Shown here: in pieces, positions 6,550 to 11,195 of the stretch
How positions within the stretch are numbered: position 1 is the stretch's first letter
Layout: each line of letters begins with the position of its first letter
From: Betaproteobacteria bacterium
Lineage (GTDB): Bacteria > Pseudomonadota > Gammaproteobacteria > Burkholderiales > Rhodocyclaceae
Assembly (NCBI GenBank): GCA_028065725.1
Contig: JAPTVL010000322.1
Location: forward strand, 1-11,195
Reading direction: 5' to 3'
DNA length: 11,195 nt
The notes under the pieces: model-generated
Told to the model about the DNA's origin: nothing
The model's database searches: none
The model's input: the letters and a program-made list of their open reading frames with translations, nothing else
Made by a program: the position numbers and the translations under genes

Positions 6550-7245
6550 CTAAACCGCCAACGCCGGGATGACTACGAAATAGGCATTCAGCATGTAGAG
6601 GCCGGACAACACCAACAGCAATGCGCCGGCGATCTCGAATATCTTTTGCGAGCGTGCCAGCGGCTTCAGACTTTCCAGCCAGCCCACCGCCCAGGCGCCG
6701 AGGATGATCGGCACTGCGCGGCCGAGCGCGAACGCCAGCAGCAGCATTGCGCCGAAGAGGGGCGAGCCGATCCCGGTCGCCACGCCGAGCAGGATTACCA
6801 GGGCGGGGGTGCAGAACGGACACACTGCCACGGAAAACGGAATGCCGAGCAGAAACGCCCCCCAGCCGTTGTCGGGACGCTGGGCGCGAAAACGGATGAC
6901 CGGCAGCGGAAGCTTGATCCAGCCCGGCCACATCAGGCCAAGCAAGATCAGCAAGGGGCCAAGCACCAGACCCCATTCCCGGCCCATCAGCTTCTGCACC
7001 CAGTGGCCGCCGAGTCCGGCGGCGAACCCCAGCAGCACATGGGTGACAACCATGCCGGCGATGAACATGGCACCGAACAGCACGGCCCGCTTGGTCTCAT
7101 GGGCTTTGGTCACGTAGGCGAGCGATACGGGGATGGCCGCCAGGGCCACCGGATTGAAGCTGAAGAGGAACCCCGTCGTGAAGCCCACCCCCAAGGAGGC
7201 GAGGCTCGCCTGCTCCAATGTGGTTTGCAGTGCCGTCAGGTCCAC
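6550..7245 (-). CDS. CcdA/DsbD-like polytopic membrane protein with CPFC motif
   Basis: This 231-residue inner-membrane protein has about six hydrophobic segments and the two-half layout of the CcdA/DsbD transmembrane family. Family features include the FALGRAVPIILGAW helix and a Pro-containing first helix (FSFNPVALAAIP). CcdA normally has one cysteine in each half. Here the first-half position reads Asn-Pro-Val, and both cysteines are in the second half as CPFC (142-145). It cannot perform the usual two-cysteine relay in the usual way, so it may be a partner of the neighbouring CcdA-like protein or have another role such as transport. It starts with GTG three bases after the stop of that gene and has no ribosome site of its own, which indicates coupling. 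It is the last gene of the minus-strand cluster. Confidence 0.85.
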   Translation of the reverse strand: MDLTALQTTLEQASLASLGVGFTTGFLFSFNPVALAAIPVSLAYVTKAHETKRAVLFGAMFIAGMVVTHVLLGFAAGLGGHWVQKLMGREWGLVLGPLLILLGLMWPGWIKLPLPVIRFRAQRPDNGWGAFLLGIPFSVAVCPFCTPALVILLGVATGIGSPLFGAMLLLAFALGRAVPIILGAWAVGWLESLKPLARSQKIFEIAGALLLVLSGLYMLNAYFVVIPALAV

Positions 7246-7248
7246 GTT

Positions 7249-7863
7249 TCAAACGCTTGTTCGCCAGATCAGCAAAGCACCGCCCAACAGCAGCAGCGCC
7301 GTGATATAGGGGCTGATGGCGGCCGCCTTGCTGAGAAAGGCCCTGTGCCCCGCAGCAAAACCGTGCGTGCTATCCCAAACGGTGGGCAGAGAAAACATCC
7401 CCGCGAACGCAAGCCCCGCCAGTATGGCCAACTCTGGCTGCCGGGTCAGGGCGGACATGATGCCCACCACGGCCACCAGCGGCAGGGTGCAGGCGGGCAG
7501 GGTCAGGCCCAGCCTGAGTCCTTGCGCCAGTCGGCCATGCCGGGGGATCAGCCGGAAGAACTCGATATGCGGCACGGGCAGGTATATCCAGCGGCTGATC
7601 AGGTAGATCGCGGCCATCGCGCTGAGCACCGCAATCGCCGCGCGCGGGGAAAAATCTTTTAGACCCAGCCACGCCGCTATGCCGAAAATCGTCGCCAGCA
7701 GGGCTGTCCGCGACAGCAGGAGTTGAGCCAGCGCGGACCACCGCTGCCGGGTGGTATCGCGCCCGGCGCGCACGGCGAAGATTGTATGGGTCGCAATGGT
7801 GCAGGGTTCGAAAAAGGCCAAAAACCCGAGTCCCGCCGCCGTGATGAGCAATACCGTATTCAC
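7249..7863 (-). CDS. CcdA-like thiol-disulfide membrane protein with one Cys per half
   Basis: This 204-residue inner-membrane protein has six likely membrane helices. It contains exactly two cysteines, Cys21 in FFEPCTIATH and Cys125 in TLPACTLPL. Each is next to a proline in equivalent helices of the two halves, the arrangement by which CcdA and the DsbD core pass electrons from cytoplasmic thioredoxin to the periplasm. It is therefore probably a reductant carrier. The start is GTG with AAGGGG about 8 bases upstream, 24 bases after the stop of the thioredoxin-like gene. The second membrane protein follows 3 bases later. The periplasmic acceptor is not identified in the sequence. Family level is fairly secure; the exact role is inferred from the neighbours. 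Confidence 0.82.
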   Translation of the reverse strand: MNTVLLITAAGLGFLAFFEPCTIATHTIFAVRAGRDTTRQRWSALAQLLLSRTALLATIFGIAAWLGLKDFSPRAAIAVLSAMAAIYLISRWIYLPVPHIEFFRLIPRHGRLAQGLRLGLTLPACTLPLVAVVGIMSALTRQPELAILAGLAFAGMFSLPTVWDSTHGFAAGHRAFLSKAAAISPYITALLLLGGALLIWRTSV

Positions 7864-7887
7864 CCTGCGCCCCTTGCCGTTATTTCC

Positions 7888-8145
7888 TCATCCCAACCGC
7901 CTGCCAAGTTCCGCCCGCAACTGGCCGTCGCTGGGCAGGGAGGAAAACACGAGCTGGCCGTCAATCGCGACGGCTGGCGAGGACATGACGCCCAGCTCCA
8001 CCGCGTAATCTATTTCTGCCAGGATGTTGACCTCGCGCCAGGCCACCTTGTCCGGCCCCAGCTCTTCGGCCACAGCCCTCAGCACCGCCTTGGCCTGCGC
8101 GCATTTGCCGCAGCCGGGGGAGGAAAACACTTCCACTTTAAGCAT
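7888..8145 (-). CDS. Small cytoplasmic thioredoxin/glutaredoxin-like protein, CGKC
   Basis: This 85-residue single-domain thioredoxin-fold protein begins [15 protein letters not shown], so the active site is Cys12-Gly-Lys-Cys15. The cis-proline position is in [10 protein letters not shown]. There is no signal peptide, so it works in the cytoplasm. It resembles the small archaeal-type or redox-active disulfide proteins more than classical 105-residue TrxA. Its start overlaps the end of the MerR-type regulator by 8 bases, and GGCGAGG precedes the ATG. Because a CcdA-like protein follows, the simplest model is that it donates electrons to that membrane carrier. Direct metal binding by CGKC is an alternative. 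Confidence 0.88.
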   Translation of the reverse strand: MLKVEVFSSPGCGKCAQAKAVLRAVAEELGPDKVAWREVNILAEIDYAVELGVMSSPAVAIDGQLVFSSLPSDGQLRAELGRRLG

Positions 8146-8569
8146 CGCCCTCGCCTTTCATTTGTCTCGCCATGCTGTTGTCCAGCGCCGCCAGGATCGG
8201 GCACTCGTCCAGCGGCCTGGCCTCATCGTCGCAGACAGCGATCAGTTCAGTGAGCGCTTGCGACATCGCCTGAAGCGCCCTGATCTTGTGTTCCAACTGC
8301 AGCTTCTTGTTGATCGCCACGCCGCGCACATCCTTGCAGCATGCCGCATCGCTGCTTTTCAGCGCCAGCAATTCGCGTATCTCCGCCAGGCTGAAGCCGC
8401 ACTGCTGAGCCTGCCGGATGAAACGCAGCCGGCGCACCGCGTCCGCGTCGTAGAGGCGATAGCCGGCATCGGTCTTTTTTGCCGGCGCAAGCAGCCCTTC
8501 TTTCTCGTAGTACCGCACCGTATCCGCGCTTACTTCGACCCGCAGCGCAAGTTTTCCGATCGTGTACAT
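8138..8569 (-). CDS. MerR-family metal-responsive activator, ZntR-like
   Basis: This 143-residue protein begins [27 protein letters not shown] and continues with GYRLYD, the MerR DNA-binding domain. The sensor half has Cys77 and Cys78 (AACCKDV), Cys113 (IAVCDD) and Cys123 (DECPIL). Cys78 lines up with Cys79 of ZntR, where copper sensors of the CueR group have serine, so a divalent metal such as Zn, Cd, Pb or Hg is favoured. The start ATG has GGAGGG about 6 bases upstream. It is the first gene of a four-gene run and has a MerR-type promoter directly in front, so it probably activates its own operon. The promoter looks more like a CueR site than a ZntR site, which leaves the inducing metal open. 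Confidence 0.92.
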   Translation of the reverse strand: MYTIGKLALRVEVSADTVRYYEKEGLLAPAKKTDAGYRLYDADAVRRLRFIRQAQQCGFSLAEIRELLALKSSDAACCKDVRGVAINKKLQLEHKIRALQAMSQALTELIAVCDDEARPLDECPILAALDNSMARQMKGEGDA

Positions 8570-8596
8570 GCAGCCCTCCGCCTGACGATGATTTGA

Positions 8597-8628
8597 ACTC
8601 TAAACCTTGGAGCAAGGACCAAGGTCAA
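8597..8628 (-). promoter_or_regulatory. MerR-type promoter and operator of the regulator-thioredoxin-CcdA cluster
   Basis: On the minus strand, TTGACC (8623-8628) is followed by an inverted repeat at 8604-8625 with arms ACCTTGG and CCAAGGT and an 8-base centre containing CCTTGC. The -10 element is TTAGAG after 19 bases or TAGAGT after 20. The sequence closely resembles the CueR-regulated copA promoter, which has the same TTGACC, CCTTGC centre and AAGGTTTA, but here the repeat is one base longer. It lies about 30 bases before the regulator start. Confidence 0.82.
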
Positions 8629-8706
8629 GCGCAAACCCGAAAAAAATGAACGCTTCGTGCGCGACCAGGGAAGTAGCAACCCTCGTCGGGAGATTCATCC
8701 CCGGCC

Positions 8707-9096
8707 TCAGGTCGGGGTATACAAAATACAGTAACCCATGGGGCTGATGCTCCCCTCCACCAACTGACAAGTCCCGCCCGCCATCATCCCGGGCCCCATC
8801 ATTCCGCCCATCATGCCGCGGCCCGCGACGCCGCCCTGGGGAATAAAGAATTTGCACATGCCGCACATCCTGCCGGCATTCGGACGATCCTGATAATGGA
8901 CGGATTCCTTTGTTACCTTCTTGGCTTCGGATGCGGGGGCGGCAACGGCAGCCTCCGGCAGTGAGGGCATGGAGGCAGCAGCCGTCATGATGGCGATATG
9001 TCTCAACCAGATACGGCGCGATGCCTGGGTTTTGTCCTGAGCCTTGGCGGCTTTTCTCTGACCGTGCCTCAAACGATAAAACAGCGTCTTTCTCAT
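8707..9096 (-). CDS. High-potential iron-sulfur protein (HiPIP) with a Met/Gly-rich insert, Tat-exported
   Basis: This 129-residue protein is a periplasmic [4Fe-4S] electron carrier. Residues 26-53 form a twin-arginine signal: SRRIWLRH followed by a hydrophobic stretch and a likely AVAA cleavage region, with an unusually long basic lead before the arginines. The mature part has the HiPIP pattern VHYQDRPNAG, Cys78-x2-Cys81-KFFIP, Cys110-QLVEG and SISPMGYC (Cys123). Between the second and third cysteines there are 28 residues instead of about 14; the excess is a Met/Gly stretch (GRGMMGGMMGPGMMAGG). The ATG at 9096 is preferred over TTG at 9102 because AAGGAG lies 6 bases upstream. It is the last gene of the Cus-side minus-strand run. 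Electron transfer is known for the family; a metal role for the insert is inference. Confidence 0.88.
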   Translation of the reverse strand: MRKTLFYRLRHGQRKAAKAQDKTQASRRIWLRHIAIMTAAASMPSLPEAAVAAPASEAKKVTKESVHYQDRPNAGRMCGMCKFFIPQGGVAGRGMMGGMMGPGMMAGGTCQLVEGSISPMGYCILYTPT

Positions 9097-9118
9097 GCTC
9101 AACTCCTTGAAACAAAGT

Positions 9119-9158
9119 GTCCGCGGCCCCGCGCATGTCTGGCGGGGGAACCGCGGAC
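9119..9158 (-). terminator. Long hairpin between the small periplasmic gene and the HiPIP gene
   Basis: An outer stem GTCCGCGG (9119-9126) with CCGCGGAC (9151-9158) continues into an inner stem CCCCGC (9127-9132) with GCGGGG (9142-9147). The loop is 9 bases and there is a three-base bulge. On the minus strand it is followed by ACTTTGTTTC, a weak T-rich tail, and then directly by the ribosome site of the HiPIP gene. It may stop or attenuate transcription into that gene. Confidence 0.5.
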
Positions 9159-9170
9159 GGGGCGGGGAGA

Positions 9171-9383
9171 TCAGGACTGTTTCTGATCTTTCATCAGGTA
9201 GCCATGTGCGCGCCAGCAGTCGTACAGGTTTCTCACGGCGGGTCTTTCCATCAACTGGTCGTGCGCCTTGAAGCAGTTCTGCATTTGCTGCACCGACGGC
9301 TCATTGGGCATTGCCTGCGCGTTGCCCATAACGCCCGCCAGAGAAATGGCGGCAATCCCCAGCGCGAAACTCAAGGCCTTCAT
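9171..9383 (-). CDS. Small secreted protein with two CxxAH motifs
   Basis: This 70-residue protein has a Sec signal peptide (MKALSFALGIAAISLAGVMGNAQA) and would leave a mature peptide of about 46 residues in the periplasm. The mature part contains CFKAH and, exactly 19 residues later, CWRAH, so two Cys and two His recur with the same spacing. This could be a helical hairpin held by a disulfide or a Cys2His2 metal site. I do not recognise the family. The start is set at ATG 9383 because AAAGGAG lies 8 bases upstream. It lies between the second SHOCT gene and the HiPIP gene on the same strand. The 181-base gap before it (9384-9564) shows no further gene. Confidence 0.8.
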   Translation of the reverse strand: MKALSFALGIAAISLAGVMGNAQAMPNEPSVQQMQNCFKAHDQLMERPAVRNLYDCWRAHGYLMKDQKQS

Positions 9384-9564
9384 GATGTGTGCTCCTTTGT
9401 TAAGTTGAAGCAAAAAATGTCAGCGATGGCGCGCCAACATGCGTGCGCCTTTCCTCCATCGGGACGGAAGACATTTGGGCGGCGTAATAGAATCGCGTAC
9501 GCTGCCGAAATTGAAATGGTTGCCTTGAGGACATGTCGGAAATCCTTCGCAGCGAAGCACGAAA

Positions 9565-9783
9565 TCACTGCTCCAGATCCCGCCGCATTCGTTCGTAGGT
9601 TTCCCGTTCCAGTTCGCCGCGGGCATAGCGCTCCCTGAGAAGGTCGAGGGCTTTTCCCCGGGGTTTCTCATCCTCGGCGGCCCGTGCGGAAAACCACCGC
9701 ACCAGGGCCACGATCCCGGCGATGATCAACGCCCACCACAGCACCATCCACAACCAGCCGAACCCGCCCCAATAGCCCATCAT
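9565..9783 (-). CDS. Small membrane protein with SHOCT domain (second copy type)
   Basis: This 72-residue protein has an aromatic-rich N-terminus (MMGYWGGFGWLW), one membrane helix at about residues 9-29, a charged linker and a SHOCT domain with LLRERYARGELERETYERMRRDLE. The layout is the same as the protein at 2000-2260, but without the poly-Gly linker. AAGGAG lies 6 bases before the ATG. It follows the CpxP-like gene by 55 bases. A role in assembling or tethering partners at the inner membrane is inferred; no catalytic residues are present. Confidence 0.87.
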   Translation of the reverse strand: MMGYWGGFGWLWMVLWWALIIAGIVALVRWFSARAAEDEKPRGKALDLLRERYARGELERETYERMRRDLEQ

Positions 9784-9811
9784 GCTCGTCTCCTTGATTC
9801 ATCACGGTGCA

Positions 9812-9831
9812 CCGGATGCTTCTGCATCCGG
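9812..9831. other. Perfect 8-bp hairpin between the CpxP-like and SHOCT genes
   Basis: CCGGATGC (9812-9819) and GCATCCGG (9824-9831) pair perfectly around a 4-base loop in the 55-base gap. There is no T tract on the minus strand. It may protect the upstream mRNA end or set the relative expression of the two genes. Confidence 0.4.
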
Positions 9832-9838
9832 CATGCAT

Positions 9839-10330
9839 TTACCGGTCCATCATCTTTACGCCGTGGTTGAGCTGTTCCCTTTGCGCTTGGGTGAGCACGG
9901 CATAGGCACTCCGCTGGGCATCCAGCCGGGCATCGTACATCTGCCGCATCAGCTCGGTTTCCTTGCGGAACAGCGCCTTCTGGATGCCGGTGAGCTTGGC
10001 GACTTGGGCATCGCTGAGCGCCAAGCCTCCGTAACCCATCATCATCCCCGAGCCGAATACCATTCCCGGGCCGCGCATGCCCATCATGCCGTGCATCATG
10101 GGGCACATCTTCATCATCCCCATCATGCCCATGTTGCCGGACATCCACGGGGCGCCTGCCCCAGGCCTGCCCATCATGCCTCCCATCCCCGGGGGAACAG
10201 CGGGAGTGCTCTGGGCCTGACTTGGCGCCGCTTCAGGCTGTGCCGCTTGTTGGGCATTGGCGGAGGAGATAATGCCCAGGAATGCCGCGAGGGCCAACGC
10301 TGCGGCGAGGGGTTTGAAGTTGGTGTTCAT
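9839..10330 (-). CDS. Spy/CpxP-like periplasmic protein with Met-rich N-terminal region
   Basis: This 163-residue protein has a Sec signal peptide ending ISSANA (residue 26). The mature N-terminal half (48-100) is disordered Gly/Met/Pro with 19 methionines and one cysteine (76), in repeats such as MGMMGMMKMC and PMMHGMMGM. The C-terminal half is helical and contains two LTxxQ motifs, LTGIQ (113-117) and LTQAQ (146-150), the hallmark of Spy, CpxP and ZraP. These are periplasmic chaperones or metal-stress sensors. The Met-rich half is a plausible Cu(I)/Ag(I) binding region, which fits the CusF and CusA genes upstream. AAGGAAG lies 6 bases before the ATG. Confidence 0.87.
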   Translation of the reverse strand: MNTNFKPLAAALALAAFLGIISSANAQQAAQPEAAPSQAQSTPAVPPGMGGMMGRPGAGAPWMSGNMGMMGMMKMCPMMHGMMGMRGPGMVFGSGMMMGYGGLALSDAQVAKLTGIQKALFRKETELMRQMYDARLDAQRSAYAVLTQAQREQLNHGVKMMDR

Positions 10331-10437
10331 TTGGTGCTTCCTTTCTAGTTGGGTTTGTCAAAAAAATAGCGACACGGCCACCGGTGATTTTCCGCCGAGA
10401 TAGCAAGGCCTTCCGCCGGCTGCAGCAACTGTTCCGA

Positions 10438-10806
10438 TCATTTCGACGGGGAAATCCTGATAACAACATAGTTGCCAGCCGAAGCTTTCGCGAGGTCGAA
10501 ATCCACCTCGTCGCCCGCTTTGAGTCCCTTGAGCAGAGCCTTGTCCGCCACGCGGAAGCCCATGGTCATGCCGGGCCAGTTGAGCGCTTTGATGGGCCCG
10601 TGCGTGATGTTGACCGTGCCCGCCTCGGCATCGATGCGGTTGATCTTGCCGTGGGCCATGAACGACGAGTCGGCGGGGTCCTGATGAGATTTGCCGCCGG
10701 CCTGGTGCGCATCGCCCGTGCCGGACATGTTGTCCATGGTGGCCCGGGCCGGAAGTGCCGCTGACAGCGCGCAGGCCAGGAGAACTGAAGATTGAACGTG
10801 TTTCAT
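10438..10806 (-). CDS. cusF: CusF-like periplasmic Cu(I)/Ag(I) metallochaperone
   Basis: This 122-residue protein has a Sec signal peptide (about 1-22, ending ALPARA) and a short Met/His linker. A CusF small beta-barrel is at about 50-120. The metal site is complete: His69, Trp77, Met80 and Met82 in THGPIKALNWPGMTMGF, where Cu(I) or Ag(I) is held by His and two Met and capped by Trp. CusF delivers periplasmic metal to the CusCBA efflux pump. The start is ATG 10806, with AAAGGA 6 bases upstream; an open frame back to 10869 runs through a terminator hairpin and is not used. It follows the cusA end on the same strand, 135 bases later. The 107-base gap after it holds only an A/T run near 10360. 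Confidence 0.94.
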   Translation of the reverse strand: MKHVQSSVLLACALSAALPARATMDNMSGTGDAHQAGGKSHQDPADSSFMAHGKINRIDAEAGTVNITHGPIKALNWPGMTMGFRVADKALLKGLKAGDEVDFDLAKASAGNYVVIRISPSK

Positions 10807-10830
10807 GCAAGTCCTTTCAGTAACAAACAA

Positions 10831-10881
10831 CAAAAATCCCCGCGATGCCTCCGGCTTGAAGCCATGCACGTCATCGCGGGG
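10831..10881 (-). terminator. Intrinsic terminator after cusA, just upstream of cusF
   Basis: CCCCGCGATG (10838-10847) and CATCGCGGGG (10872-10881) form a perfect 10-bp stem. The 24-base loop has its own small hairpin (GGCTT with AAGCC). On the minus strand the stem is followed by ATTTTTGTTGTTTG. It should end the cusA transcript. Only about 25 bases separate it from the cusF start, so cusF must depend on read-through, on a promoter within 10882-10941, or on processing. Confidence 0.82.
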
Positions 10882-10941
10882 CCGAACAACACTGTGCGAG
10901 ATTCACTGGACGGCTGTCCTCTCTTTTCGGGAGATGGTCGG

Positions 10942-11195
10942 TCATCGAAGGCCCAGACGCCGCTTCTGCCACAGGGCATACACGGCGGGAATCACCAGCA
11001 GGGCGAGCAGGCCGGCCGTGAACATGCCGCCCACCATGGGCGCGGCGATGCGCTTCATCACGTCGGCCCCGGTGCCGTGGCTGAACATGATGGGCAGCAG
11101 GCCGCCGATGACAATGGCGAAAGTCATGTTCATGGGGCGCAGGCGCAGCAAAGTCCCTTCAGTGATGGCCAGTTTCAACTCGCGCCAATCGCGCA
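10942..11195 (-). CDS. cusA: CusA-type heavy-metal RND efflux pump, C-terminal end (cut by window edge)
   Basis: The last 84 residues of an inner-membrane RND pump are visible and the frame stays open to the right edge. The segment ITEGTLLRLRPMNMTFAIVIGG, then GLLPIMFSHGTGADVMKRIA and APMVGGMFTAGLLALLVIP, matches the end of CusA/CzcA proteins, covering the last two membrane helices. The LLRLRP and MTFA positions resemble the Cu/Ag members, and CusF downstream supports CusA over CzcA. In the tripartite complex CusA drives Cu(I)/Ag(I) from the periplasm through the outer membrane using the proton gradient. The protein ends in a short basic tail (QKRRLGLR). Confidence 0.92.
   Translation of the reverse strand, partial: RDWRELKLAITEGTLLRLRPMNMTFAIVIGGLLPIMFSHGTGADVMKRIAAPMVGGMFTAGLLALLVIPAVYALWQKRRLGLR

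Noticed and set aside
6646..7662. Open frame of 338 codons on the plus strand
   Set aside because: It is antisense to both CcdA-like membrane genes and has low-complexity, hydrophilic composition with no family signature.
8600..8706. Possible small gene or terminator between the HiPIP gene and the regulator promoter
   Set aside because: No open frame with a ribosome site is present, and the hairpin near 8680-8700 is bulged and lacks a following T tract.
10356..10361. Perfect TTGACA on the minus strand before the CpxP-like gene
   Set aside because: It is only about 26 bases before the start codon, so a -10 box would overlap the ribosome site, and none is present at 16-18 bases.

Overview
The window is a dense heavy-metal homeostasis island of high G+C, most consistent with a Betaproteobacterium. 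The support is compositional and contextual: many GTG starts, a CadR/PbrR-type divergent cadA locus, a CusA-CusF end, and a high-potential iron-sulfur protein (HiPIP). The genus cannot be fixed from the sequence. No rRNA, tRNA, CRISPR array, transposase or integrase is visible. Coding density is about 90% and no gene-free stretch exceeds 300 bases.

Layout. (1) 1-1437, minus strand: a CadC-like ArsR/SmtB repressor followed by a P1B-type metal ATPase that runs off the left edge. (2) 1560-3569, plus strand, divergent from (1): a compact five-gene run of a second ArsR-family regulator, a small membrane SHOCT protein, a SAM methyltransferase, an AhpD-like CxxC protein and a very Met-rich small protein. 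(3) 3596-6428: a complete cadA-type Zn/Cd/Pb ATPase (minus) and its CadR/PbrR-type MerR regulator (plus), divergent around a perfect 10-1-10 palindrome in a 19-bp promoter spacer. (4) 6550-8628, minus: an apparent operon of a ZntR-like MerR regulator, a cytosolic CGKC thioredoxin-like protein and two different CcdA/DsbD-type membrane proteins, preceded by a MerR-type operator. (5) 8707-11195, minus: the C-terminal end of a CusA-type RND pump (cut by the right edge), CusF, a Spy/CpxP-like Met-rich periplasmic protein, a second SHOCT membrane protein, a small secreted Cys/His protein and a Tat-exported HiPIP with a Met/Gly-rich insert.

How it fits together. Inner-membrane ATPases move divalent soft metals out of the cytoplasm (regions 1 and 3). 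The CusA/CusF end handles Cu(I)/Ag(I) in the periplasm (region 5). Small Met-, His- and Cys-rich proteins probably buffer or sense metal or protect the envelope. Four metal-responsive regulators (two ArsR, two MerR) give each cluster its own switch. The least familiar parts are cluster 4, which looks like a metal-induced route carrying reducing equivalents from a cytoplasmic thioredoxin across the membrane, and cluster 2, whose enzymes have no obvious metal substrate. The HiPIP with a Met-rich loop is also unusual.
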